This document shows positions 40,539 through 48,021 of a stretch of 64,000 nt of DNA, one piece after another; position 1 is the first letter of the stretch; every line of letters starts with the position of its first letter. Location: assembly GCF_025153475.1 (NCBI RefSeq), contig NZ_JANZXA010000001.1:558001-622000 (forward strand), given 5' to 3'. The stretch is from Novosphingobium mangrovisedimenti (lineage in GTDB: Bacteria; Pseudomonadota; Alphaproteobacteria; Sphingomonadales; Sphingomonadaceae). The position numbers and the translations under genes are program-made. Below the pieces are notes generated by a model that saw only the letters and a list, made by a program, of their open reading frames with translations, made no database searches and had not been told where the DNA came from.

Positions 40539-41126
40539 TCAGCGGTGAACCCATCTTTCATCAGTGCGCTTGATCGTGATCGGCTCCGTCCATGGGCGGC
40601 ACAGCGCCAGTGCATCGTCAGGACTGCCATTCAACCAGCGATCCTCGTCGCCGGAGGACAGGATTACCGGCACCCTGTCGTGCACTTCGGCCGTCGCCTT
40701 GGCCGCATCGGTCATGACCATGGAATAGGCCGGCCCCCACTCCGCGCTGTCGCGCCAGATCCCAGCGCAGGTGAATACAGAGCGATCCGGCAGCGAAAGC
40801 CAGGTGCGCGTCTTGCGTCCTTTTGGTCCCTCGGCCTCTGCGAAGGCTTCCATGGGGATAAGGCAGCGACGCTCGCGGAAACTGGAGCGCCAGAAGCCGC
40901 TGTTCAGCTTGTCGGCCCGGGCATTGTTGACGGGTCTTGGGCGGGAACTGCCCTTCAGTGTCAGCGGGAAGCCCCATGCCATGGACCGCAGCTCTCCGCC
41001 GGCAACGACCATGCCGGAATAGCCGGGATAGACCAGTTCGCCCACGTTCGACGGGCCGGCCTGCCTTGCGCCGAACAGGCGGGCAACTTCCTCCTGGGCG
41101 CGGGCCATGCGGTAGAGGTTGCACAT
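40539..41126 (-). CDS. SOS response-associated peptidase (SRAP; YedK/HMCES family)
   Basis: 195 residues from the ATG at 41126. Starts M-C-N; Cys2 is the catalytic residue that crosslinks to abasic sites in single-stranded DNA. Other family marks: N-A-R-A-D near 68-72, R-R-C-L-I-P-M-E-A-F-A-E near 87-98 and the conserved His in E-V-H-D-R-V-P-V-I-L near 150. The protein protects stalled forks. In a prophage beside toxin-antitoxin genes it is an accessory genome-maintenance gene. It is 32 bp downstream of the 41158-41466 gene. Confidence 0.9.
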   Translation of the reverse strand: MCNLYRMARAQEEVARLFGARQAGPSNVGELVYPGYSGMVVAGGELRSMAWGFPLTLKGSSRPRPVNNARADKLNSGFWRSSFRERRCLIPMEAFAEAEGPKGRKTRTWLSLPDRSVFTCAGIWRDSAEWGPAYSMVMTDAAKATAEVHDRVPVILSSGDEDRWLNGSPDDALALCRPWTEPITIKRTDERWVHR

Positions 41127-41157
41127 GGGCGGAAGGTGCGCCCGGGCCGGTCGGCCG

Positions 41158-41466
41158 TCAACCGGATGATGCCGTGCGGCGATCGCGCGCGCTCGGCGCA
41201 GCGCTTCCCTCTGGCGTAGACATCGGCCGGAACACGCCGGCCTTGAAGTTGAAGCGGTTCCAGCCATTGCACCCTGGCGTGAGCCGGCAACGACAGCGGC
41301 GATCTATGAGCGAGAACTGGGGGCCGACGCGTTCCGCAAGAGCGACCAGGTCCGCGTGGGTGAACTCGCGATAGACCCGGCACGTGTCGCACCAGACCTG
41401 TATCTCGCGCTCGCGCCGAATGATCAGTTCAAGGGTGGCTACGGCATCGAGGTTCGTGGATCGCAT
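41158..41466 (-). CDS. Phage-associated hypothetical protein (102 aa), Cys-rich
   Basis: 102 residues with four or five Cys (W-C-D-T-C-R-V-Y, R-R-C-R-C-R, P-G-C-N-G-W), suggesting a zinc-binding fold. Similar small proteins sit next to SRAP genes in sphingomonad phages as far as I recall, but no family name is available. Probably one transcript with SRAP (32-bp gap). The annotated ATG has only a weak ribosome-binding site, so the start is uncertain. Confidence 0.6.
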   Translation of the reverse strand: MRSTNLDAVATLELIIRREREIQVWCDTCRVYREFTHADLVALAERVGPQFSLIDRRCRCRLTPGCNGWNRFNFKAGVFRPMSTPEGSAAPSARDRRTASSG

Positions 41467-41601
41467 GGCGCATCAAGGCGCCAGCGCGACGAGTCGGGTC
41501 AAGGGTTTTGTTCTCGTAGTGTTCCAGTGGTGCGGCCCGGATGAGACAACATGCGGCATCCGGCTTGCGGGCGAGGCCTCTCCTCACCGCTGACATGCGG
41601 A

Positions 41602-41694
41602 TTACCACCCGATGCGGGCAGTCTCAACGACCCAGCTGAGCAGAGACAGCAGATAGAGCGCGGCCAGCAACGCGAATTCGGTTCTGATGCTCAC
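41602..41694 (-). CDS. Tiny membrane peptide (30 aa)
   Basis: GTG at 41694 overlaps the stop of the upstream small ORF (GTGA), and the frame ends at 41602. Thirty residues with a single hydrophobic segment (F-A-L-L-A-A-L-Y-L-L-S-L-L-S-W). The coupling resembles the tiny membrane genes of the left operon. Low to moderate confidence because of size. Confidence 0.4.
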   Translation of the reverse strand: MSIRTEFALLAALYLLSLLSWVVETARIGW

Positions 41695-41870
41695 CGGGAA
41701 TGCTCGCGAGGTACCGGACGCGGATCGATGCCGATCTGATGCAGGAGGTCGGCAAGTGCCTGCCCGTCTCGGCGCAGCAGATCCGCGCACGGTCGATCGA
41801 GGTGATTGAGCGCCGTTCGCTGGAACCGTGCGGCTGCCGCAGCGGCATCGTGGAGGGATAGATTGCTCAT
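41691..41870 (-). CDS. Small phage-associated protein (59 aa)
   Basis: ATG at 41870 to TGA at 41691; 59 residues, helical (A-A-A-A-A-A-R-F-Q-R-T-A-L-N-H-L-D-R) with a DLLRRDGQALADLLHQIGID core. It resembles small phage proteins of unknown role. Its stop overlaps the next tiny gene. No clear Shine-Dalgarno sequence. Last gene-like ORF before the putative prophage boundary. Confidence 0.45.
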   Translation of the reverse strand: MSNLSLHDAAAAAARFQRTALNHLDRPCADLLRRDGQALADLLHQIGIDPRPVPREHSR

Positions 41871-41943
41871 CCCATGATTTTACACGGTTCGGATAAGCCT
41901 TTGAATGAAAAGGCTGCAAATTGCCCACGTTTTACAAGTGAAG

Positions 41944-42008
41944 TGGCGGGAGTGTGCTGGTTCGCATCAGCTTGGAAGGCTAGGGCTTTACCACTAAGCT
42001 ATACCCGC
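41944..42008 (-). pseudogene. Partial tRNA-Gly(UCC)-like sequence; candidate attachment site
   Basis: Reading the minus strand from 42008, the acceptor 5' strand GCGGGTA, box A TAGCTTAGTGG, a D stem GCTT/AAGC, and an anticodon arm with loop CTTCCAA (anticodon UCC, 41976-41974) are intact up to about 41968. After that the canonical T arm (GGTTCGA-type) is missing. A CCCGC with following CA at 41950-41944 could pair with GCGGG, but the span is about 10 nt too short for a tRNA. It reads as a 5' tRNA half joined to foreign sequence. The gene-free stretch 41871-42307 otherwise shows nothing recognisable. Confidence 0.5.
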
Positions 42009-42307
42009 TCGATCAGGTCCCTCGGACCAGGACCGGCATAACCGCGTCGTGGCAGCCGCTTTCCACGATTGTCGCCGTTTCGTCAACGGCTTCTTGCCAT
42101 GTCAGCGCAAGGATCTCGCAGGTTGGCGTCGCCATCGGGAGACCCGGCGCGGATCGCCTGGGCGGCTTCTGTGCCTCGATGCGCCGAACCGTGGCGTTGA
42201 GGACGGCAAAGCGCCGGCAAAGTGCCTATCTAGACAGGACAAGCGTATTCTCTCGCATGTGCAGCAATGATAGCATCAGGCGTCAGCAGATGAGGATTCA
42301 CGGCACC

Positions 42308-43672
42308 ATGAACGCATCACGGACACGCATTCCGACAGAACAAACCGCATCGACGCGGCGGCGTAACCCGCTCGACCTGCTGATGAATTCCGGTCTGGGC
42401 AAGTTGTTGCGCGGGATCGGTGTGGCGCCGCGGCGGGACAGCGGCGAAAGCCTGCTGGACCTTGCCGATGCCCTGCTGTCGCTGCGCGGGCGTGCCTCCG
42501 GGCCCGCGCTCGCCTCCGCGTTCTTCGACCTCTACGAGGCCGCCGACCTTGCCACGCGGCAGGATTTCCTTGCCCGGGTGCACGACCTTCACCCGGCGGA
42601 TGCCAAGGCGATCGACAAGGCCATCGCCAAGTGGAACGACAAACGCGACGAGGCTGCCGCGCTCGCGCTCAATGCCGCCACCGAATCGCCCGGCGCACGG
42701 CTGATCAACCAGCTCAACCTGGCCCCGCAGGGCACGCAACGCCTGATCGGCATGCGCAAGGACCTGCTCGCCATCCCCAAGGCATCGGCGCCGGCGGGGC
42801 TCACCGCGCTCGACAAGGAGCTGGAGAGCGCCTTCACCGCATGGTTCAATGCCGGCTTCCTCGAATTGCGCAGGATCGCCTGGGATTCGCCTGCCGCACT
42901 GCTCGAACGCATCATCCGCTACGAGGCGGTGCACGAGATCCACGGGTGGGACGACCTGCGCCGCCGCGTCGAGCCGATCGACCGGCGCTGCTACGGCTTC
43001 TTCCACCCCCAGATGCGCGACGATCCGCTGATCTTCGTCGAAGTGGCGCTGACGCCGCAGCTGCCCGGCGGCATCCACCAGATCATCGCCGAGGAGCGCG
43101 AGACGATCGATCCGCGCGAGGCGAGCTGTGCGATCTTCTATTCGATCAGCAACTGCCAGGTCGGCCTCAAGGGTATTCCCTTCGGCAACCACCTGATCAA
43201 GCGCGTCGTCGGGCTGCTCAAGGAGGAGCTGCCGCACCTCAAGACCTTCGCCACGCTTTCGCCCGTACCGGGTTTCGCCAAGTGGCTCGCGAAGGAACAG
43301 GGGCCGGATACCAAGGTGCCGGGTGCCAGGGACCTGCGCCAGCTTGCCGCGCGCTATCTCGTCACGGCCAAGGGCCGGGGCAACCAGCCGGCCGATCCCG
43401 TGGCCCGCTTCCACCTGGGCAACGGCGCGCGGCTCGAGGCCGTCCACGCCAATGCCGACCTTTCGCCCAACGGGCAGAAGCAGTCGTACGGCGTCATGGT
43501 GAACTATCTCTACGATCTCGACGACATCGAGGCGAACTTCTTCGCGTTGACCGAGCTCGGCACCGTCGCCACCTCCAAGACCGTGCAGGCACTGGTCGAG
43601 GACAGCGAAGCGGGTGGCAAGAAAGGCGGCGGGAAGAAGTCCGGCAGCGCCAAGGAACCCGTGCCGGCCTGA
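42308..43672 (+). CDS. Malonyl-CoA decarboxylase
   Basis: 454 residues from the ATG at 42308, the usual length for the family. Recognisable by an N-terminal helical domain (about 30-190) and the catalytic acetyltransferase-like half: R-R-C-Y-G-F-F-H-P near 225, L-I-F-V-E-V-A-L near 240, A-I-F-Y-S-I-S-N-C-Q near 275 and F-A-T-L-S-P-V-P-G-F near 316. It converts malonyl-CoA to acetyl-CoA and CO2. First clear host gene. Convergent with apt. Confidence 0.9.
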   Translation: MNASRTRIPTEQTASTRRRNPLDLLMNSGLGKLLRGIGVAPRRDSGESLLDLADALLSLRGRASGPALASAFFDLYEAADLATRQDFLARVHDLHPADAKAIDKAIAKWNDKRDEAAALALNAATESPGARLINQLNLAPQGTQRLIGMRKDLLAIPKASAPAGLTALDKELESAFTAWFNAGFLELRRIAWDSPAALLERIIRYEAVHEIHGWDDLRRRVEPIDRRCYGFFHPQMRDDPLIFVEVALTPQLPGGIHQIIAEERETIDPREASCAIFYSISNCQVGLKGIPFGNHLIKRVVGLLKEELPHLKTFATLSPVPGFAKWLAKEQGPDTKVPGARDLRQLAARYLVTAKGRGNQPADPVARFHLGNGARLEAVHANADLSPNGQKQSYGVMVNYLYDLDDIEANFFALTELGTVATSKTVQALVEDSEAGGKKGGGKKSGSAKEPVPA

Positions 43673-43689
43673 AACCGGCACGGCGGCGG

Positions 43690-44226
43690 TCAGTCGCCCT
43701 CGAAATCCATCAGGGCTTCGACCGTCAGGCCTGCCGCACGTAGCCGGTCGGCCCCGCCGAGATCGGGCAGGTCGATGACGAACAGGGCCTCGGTCACGAC
43801 GCCACCAGCCCGGCGCAGCAGTTCGACGGCAGCCAGCGCAGTGCCCCCGGTAGCGATGAGATCGTCGATCACGACCACTTTCTGCCCCTCGGCGATGGCG
43901 TCGGGATCAACCTCCAGCGTGTCGGTGCCGTATTCCAGAGCATAGTCGATCGCGAGGACCGGCACGGGCAGCTTGCCTGGCTTGCGCACCGGCACGAAGG
44001 GCAGTTCGAGCCGCGCAGCCACGGCCGCGCCGAAGATGAATCCACGCGCCTCGATACCGGCGATCACATCGGCTCCGACCGCGCGCGCGCGGTCGGCCAG
44101 CAGGCGGGTGGCCGCAGCGAACCCGGCCCCATGGCCGATCAGCGTAGTGACATCGCGGAAGAGGATGCCCGGCTTGGGAAAATCGGGAATCGCGCGGATG
44201 AGCGGCTTGAGGTCGTCTGCTGTCAC
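43690..44226 (-). CDS. apt: Adenine phosphoribosyltransferase
   Basis: 178 residues, standard length; GTG start at 44226. Family motifs: I-P-D-F-P-K-P-G-I-L-F-R-D near 13-25, E-A-R-G-F-I-F-G near 59-66, V-R-K-P-G-K-L-P near 80-87, and the PRPP-binding loop V-V-V-I-D-D-L-I-A-T-G-G-T near 117-129. It salvages adenine to AMP in the cytoplasm. Located downstream of petC on the same strand, separated by a strong palindromic hairpin. Confidence 0.97.
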   Translation of the reverse strand: MTADDLKPLIRAIPDFPKPGILFRDVTTLIGHGAGFAAATRLLADRARAVGADVIAGIEARGFIFGAAVAARLELPFVPVRKPGKLPVPVLAIDYALEYGTDTLEVDPDAIAEGQKVVVIDDLIATGGTALAAVELLRRAGGVVTEALFVIDLPDLGGADRLRAAGLTVEALMDFEGD

Positions 44227-44256
44227 GTTCGGCTCCGGCGGCTTTTCAAATGCGAA

Positions 44257-44288
44257 GCGCCCCCGCCATCAGGTGATGGCGGGGGCGC
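44257..44288 (-). terminator. Perfect hairpin between petC and apt
   Basis: A 14-bp perfect stem (44257-44270 with 44275-44288, GC-rich, 4-base loop) lies 26 bp after the petC stop and 31 bp before the apt start. There is no long T run, so it may be a terminator or an mRNA-stabilising or processing structure. Confidence 0.55.
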
Positions 44289-44313
44289 CGCGTTCAGGTC
44301 TCGCGACCCGATC

Positions 44314-45150
44314 TCAATGCTTCTTGCCGGCCCAGATGTTGCGGTACGACATGTAGCCCAGGATCGTGGCGAAGAGCAGAAAGCCCAGAACCGCCCAGCC
44401 GGTCTGCTTGCGCTTTTCCAGCTTCGGTTCGGCCGTCCAGATCAGGAACGCCGAAACGTCCTTGGCCATCTGGTCGACGGTGGCCTTGGTACCGTCGCCG
44501 TACTCGACCTGACCATCGGCCACCAGCGGCGGTGCCATGGCGAGGTTGAGGTTGGCGAAATAGGGATTGTAGTGCAGCCCGCTCGGCGTCTTCGCCTCGG
44601 GGAACTCCTTGATAAGTTCGGCCGGCTGTTCCGTGAAACCGGTCAGCAGCGAGTACACATAGGCCGGGCCGTCGTGGCGTGCCTTGGTCATCAGTGAAAG
44701 GTCCGGCGGAACCGCGTTGTTGTTCGCGGCGCGCGCGGCGATGTCGTTCGCGAAGGGCTTCGGGAAGTAATCCGTCGACGTGCCCGGACGCATGGTGGCT
44801 TCACCAGTGTTCGGATCGGTGCCCGGGACCGAGAAGCCGGCCGCGATCGCCTTCACTTCGGCATCGGTGTAGCCCAGCTGGGTCAAGTCGCGGAATGCGA
44901 CGTGGCTCAGCGAGTGGCAGGCCGAGCAGACTTCCTTGTAGACCTGGAAGCCGCGCTGCAGCTGCTGACGGTCGAACTTGCCGAAGCCGCCGTCGCTGGC
45001 GAAGTGAACGTCCTTCGGCAGAAGGTGGTAGTGATGCTCGGCCGTCGGAGCCGCAGGTTCGGTGATCTGCGTATAGGCGCCCCTGCCAAAGGACCATGCC
45101 AGGGCTACCGTGAAGAACAGCCCGACGAGGATCGAGAGAATGCGTGCCAT
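44314..45150 (-). CDS. petC: Cytochrome c1 of the bc1 complex
   Basis: 278 residues. An N-terminal hydrophobic segment (1-20) acts as signal. The haem c site C-S-A-C-H is at about 75-79, the axial Met probably in L-A-M-A-P-P-L near 205, and a C-terminal anchor (about 250-270) ends K-K-H. It accepts electrons from the Rieske protein and passes them to cytochrome c. Third gene of the operon, 28 bp after petB. Confidence 0.96.
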   Translation of the reverse strand: MARILSILVGLFFTVALAWSFGRGAYTQITEPAAPTAEHHYHLLPKDVHFASDGGFGKFDRQQLQRGFQVYKEVCSACHSLSHVAFRDLTQLGYTDAEVKAIAAGFSVPGTDPNTGEATMRPGTSTDYFPKPFANDIAARAANNNAVPPDLSLMTKARHDGPAYVYSLLTGFTEQPAELIKEFPEAKTPSGLHYNPYFANLNLAMAPPLVADGQVEYGDGTKATVDQMAKDVSAFLIWTAEPKLEKRKQTGWAVLGFLLFATILGYMSYRNIWAGKKH

Positions 45151-45178
45151 GTCTTTCGTCTTTCGTTCTAGCTGTTGA

Positions 45179-46462
45179 TCACGCGGTGGGAGCCAGTTCC
45201 GCTTCCTCGTCCTTCCCGAGGACAGCCTCGGTGATGGAGTAAGGCAGCGGCAGCGGCTTCTCGATGGCCGAGACGATCGGCAGGATGATCAGGAAGTGCG
45301 CGAAGTAGTAGAGCGCGGCGATCTGGCTGAACATCACGTAGGGTTCCGCAGCCGGAGCGCCACCGCAATAGAACAGCACCGCCATCGCCGGGATCAGACC
45401 GAACCAGAAGAACTTCTTGTAGGTCGGACGGTACGAACCCGAACGGACCGGCGACTTGTCGAGCCAGGGCAGGAAGAACCAGACCAGGATCGCGCCGAAC
45501 ATCGCCAGCACGCCCATGAGCTTGGCCGGGATGAAGAAGAAGTCCTGGGTGAAGGCGCGCAGGATCGCGTAGAACGGCCAGAAATACCATTCGGGAACGA
45601 TGTGCGCAGGGGTGCTCATCGGGTTGGCCGGGATGTAGTTGTCCGGGTGGCCCAGCGCGTTCGGGAAGAAGAACACCGCAGCCGCGAACAGGATCGCGAA
45701 GACGCCGATCGCCCAGCCATCCTTGGCGACATAGTAGGGATAGAACGGAACCGTGTCGCTCTCGCTCTTGATCTCCACGCCGGTCGGGTTCGACGATCCC
45801 GGGATGTGCAGCGCCCAGATGTGCAGGATGACGACACCCAGGATCACGAAGGGCAGCAGGTAGTGCAGCGAGAAGAAACGGTTGAGCGCGGCATTGTCCG
45901 GCGCGAAGCCGCCGAGCAGCCACTGCTGGAGCGGTTCACCCACGAACGGGATGGCACCGAACAGGCCGGTGATGACCTTGGCGCCCCAGAAGCTCATCTG
46001 CCCCCAGGGAAGCACATAGCCCATGAAGGCGGTGGCCATCATGAGCAGGAAGATCACGACGCCCAGCAACCACACCATTTCGCGCGGCGCCTTGTACGAG
46101 CCGTAGTAGAACCCGCGGAAGATGTGGATGTAGATCACCACGAAGAAGGCCGAAGCGCCGTTGGCGTGGGCATAGCGGAACAGCCAGCCCCAGTTCACGT
46201 CACGCACGGTCATCTCGATCGTGTCGAAAGCGACGGCCGTGTTGGATGCATAGTGCATGGCCATCACGATGCCGGTAACGATCTGGATCACCAGACACAG
46301 ACCGGCAAGGAAGCCGAAATTCCAGAAATAGTTGAGGTTACGGGGAACCTCATAACCGCTGCCAACCGCGTTGTAGATGAGACGCGGCACGGGAAGCTTT
46401 TCGTCCATCCACTTCATGAAGGGATGCGACGGGGTATATTCCTTGGCCCAGGGAAAGCTCAT
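45179..46462 (-). CDS. petB: Cytochrome b of the bc1 complex
   Basis: 427 residues, eight or more membrane segments. Haem b ligands lie in helices with A-M-H-Y (near 90) and R-Y-A-H-A-N-G-A-S near 115, plus paired His in the S-L-H-Y ... I-L-H-I-W-A-L-H region near 205-225. The quinol-site motif P-E-W-Y (near 288) is intact. It catalyses quinol oxidation and Q-cycle turnover. Slightly acidic C-terminal tail. Coupled between petA and petC. Confidence 0.97.
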   Translation of the reverse strand: MSFPWAKEYTPSHPFMKWMDEKLPVPRLIYNAVGSGYEVPRNLNYFWNFGFLAGLCLVIQIVTGIVMAMHYASNTAVAFDTIEMTVRDVNWGWLFRYAHANGASAFFVVIYIHIFRGFYYGSYKAPREMVWLLGVVIFLLMMATAFMGYVLPWGQMSFWGAKVITGLFGAIPFVGEPLQQWLLGGFAPDNAALNRFFSLHYLLPFVILGVVILHIWALHIPGSSNPTGVEIKSESDTVPFYPYYVAKDGWAIGVFAILFAAAVFFFPNALGHPDNYIPANPMSTPAHIVPEWYFWPFYAILRAFTQDFFFIPAKLMGVLAMFGAILVWFFLPWLDKSPVRSGSYRPTYKKFFWFGLIPAMAVLFYCGGAPAAEPYVMFSQIAALYYFAHFLIILPIVSAIEKPLPLPYSITEAVLGKDEEAELAPTA

Positions 46463-46485
46463 GATCGTGATCCTCTCTCTTGGCC

Positions 46486-47019
46486 TTAACCGATCTTGAC
46501 GACGGTGTCGGTGGTGAACTCGTATGCCGGAACCTCGAGGTTCTTGGGCGCGGGGCCCTTACGGATACGGGCGGCAGTGTCGTAGGCCGAACCGTGGCAG
46601 GGGCAGAAGTAACCGCCGAACTCGCCGCGGTTCTCACCCTCGCCGGCACCGAGCGGAACGCAGCCCAGGTGGGTGCAGACGCCCATGGTGATCAGCCAGT
46701 TTTCCTTGCCTTCCTTGGTGCGCTCGGCCAGCGTCTGCGGATCGCGAAGGCTCGCGACATCAACCGCATTGGCTTCCTCGATCTCCTTCGGCGTCAGATT
46801 GCGCACGAAGACCGGCTGCTTGCGGAAGACCGCCTTGATCGCCTGACCAGGCTGGATCGCGGAAATATCGACTTCAGTCGAAGAAGCCGCAAGAACGTCA
46901 GCTGATGCCGACATCTGGCTTACCAGGGGAATAACGACCCCAACGCCAGCGACACCCGCCGCGCTTACTGCGGCGATATTGATGAAATCGCGCCGCCGCA
47001 CGCCATCTTCTTCTGCCAT
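46486..47019 (-). CDS. petA: Rieske iron-sulfur subunit of the bc1 complex
   Basis: 177 residues. An N-terminal twin-arginine-like R-R-R-D-F with a hydrophobic anchor (about 12-35). The 2Fe-2S ligands are intact: C-T-H-L-G-C near 115-120 and C-P-C-H-G-S near 139-144, with the disulfide Cys in the same motifs. First gene of the bc1 operon, preceded by a 222-bp promoter region and reading away from pgeF on the same strand. Confidence 0.97.
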   Translation of the reverse strand: MAEEDGVRRRDFINIAAVSAAGVAGVGVVIPLVSQMSASADVLAASSTEVDISAIQPGQAIKAVFRKQPVFVRNLTPKEIEEANAVDVASLRDPQTLAERTKEGKENWLITMGVCTHLGCVPLGAGEGENRGEFGGYFCPCHGSAYDTAARIRKGPAPKNLEVPAYEFTTDTVVKIG

Positions 47020-47241
47020 GTTTGCCCTTGCCTTGCTTTCGACAACTCGCTGCCGGACTACCGGCCACGAGCCAAGAAACTAACCCAAACGTAAGTCTGG
47101 TATCCCCCGTTACGGTGCTCAGACCGGGCGCGCCCCGGGCCAATACCGACTTGGCGGGCCTGATATACGTGAAAATCGGCCCTGCCAACCGCCTTTTTGG
47201 TCTATCCTCCAACGATGGGGAAAGGCTGCAGTATCAACCCG

Positions 47242-48021
47242 TCACCCCAGCCCGATCAGGGAAATCTGCCGCCCGTAGGATGCTTCGCCGCGATGGGTGG
47301 CGCGACGGAAAGAAAAGAAGCGGTTCGATTGCGGGTAGGTATCGAGCCCGAGGCGCTCCACCGAAGCCACGCCGGCCGCCGCGATCCGTGCGGCAACATA
47401 GGCTTCGAGGTCGAACTGGCAATGTCCTTCGCGCCCCTCGGCGAAGAACCCGGCATTGGCGCCATCGGCTGCGCAGAAGCGATCGCGGAAGGCCTCGTCG
47501 ACCTCGTAGGACGGCCCGGCGATGCACGGCCCGACTGCCGCGACGATGTTCGATGCACTGGCGCCCAGCTTCTCCATCGCCTCCACGGTACAGTCGGTAA
47601 CGCCGCCGATCGCGCCCTTCCAGCCGGCGTGGGCCGCGCCGACGACTCCCGCCGCGCGGTCGGCAAGCAGCACCGGCGCGCAGTCCGCCGTGAGAATGCC
47701 GAGCAGCAGGCCCGGCCGGTCGGTCACGAGCGCGTCGGCATGGGGGCGGTCGCTTTCCAGCCAGGGGTTGGCGCCGACCGTCACGCAGTCGGCGGAATGG
47801 ACCTGATAGACCGTGACCAGCCGGGCCCCGGGCAGCACCGCCTCCGCGGCGCGACGGCGATTCTCCGCGATCAGCGCAGGATCGTCGCCCGAGCCATGCC
47901 CGACGTTGAGCCCGGCCACTTCGCCCTTGCTGACACCGCCCCGGCGGCCGAGGAACCCGTGCGGCAGGCCTTCGAGCGCCTGTGCGCGGTTGACCTCGAC
48001 GGATTCGGTCCCGTCAGCCAA
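47242..48021 (-). CDS. pgeF: Peptidoglycan editing factor / purine nucleoside phosphorylase-like (YfiH, laccase domain)
   Basis: 259 residues, family length. Conserved copper/zinc-type motifs: Q-V-H-S-A-D near 71, P-H-A-D-A-L near 91, L-T-A-D-C-A-P-V-L-L near 107 and A-A-H-A-G-W-K-G near 126. The protein removes incorrect L-Ser residues from peptidoglycan precursors or phosphorolyses purine nucleosides, depending on the study. Overlaps the end of pepN by 8 bp, so they form one operon. Confidence 0.93.
   Translation of the reverse strand: MADGTESVEVNRAQALEGLPHGFLGRRGGVSKGEVAGLNVGHGSGDDPALIAENRRRAAEAVLPGARLVTVYQVHSADCVTVGANPWLESDRPHADALVTDRPGLLLGILTADCAPVLLADRAAGVVGAAHAGWKGAIGGVTDCTVEAMEKLGASASNIVAAVGPCIAGPSYEVDEAFRDRFCAADGANAGFFAEGREGHCQFDLEAYVAARIAAAGVASVERLGLDTYPQSNRFFSFRRATHRGEASYGRQISLIGLG

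Larger units (their letters stand above)
1..42000. mobile_element. Lambda-like siphovirus prophage (left end outside window)
   Basis: A continuous phage gene order is visible: leftward early operon, CI-type repressor with two operator regions, Cro/CII-like regulators, replication genes, terminase, portal, protease/scaffold, capsid, tail genes in lambda order, lysis cassette, then accessory genes. Typical host genes start at 42308. The right boundary is inferred to lie near the tRNA-Gly-like fragment at 41968-42008. No integrase or matching left attachment site is visible, so the left end is beyond base 1. Head, tail and lysis genes all appear intact, so the element may be inducible. The exact right end is uncertain by a few hundred bases. 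Confidence 0.93.

Noticed and set aside
41429..41596. 55-residue minus-strand ORF upstream of the Cys-rich gene
   Set aside because: Overlaps the start of the 41158-41466 gene by 38 bp, lacks a ribosome-binding site and has no recognisable features.
41944..42008. Functional tRNA-Gly gene
   Set aside because: The T arm is absent and the acceptor stem pairs for only five bases at the wrong distance, so it is described as a partial, tRNA-like sequence.
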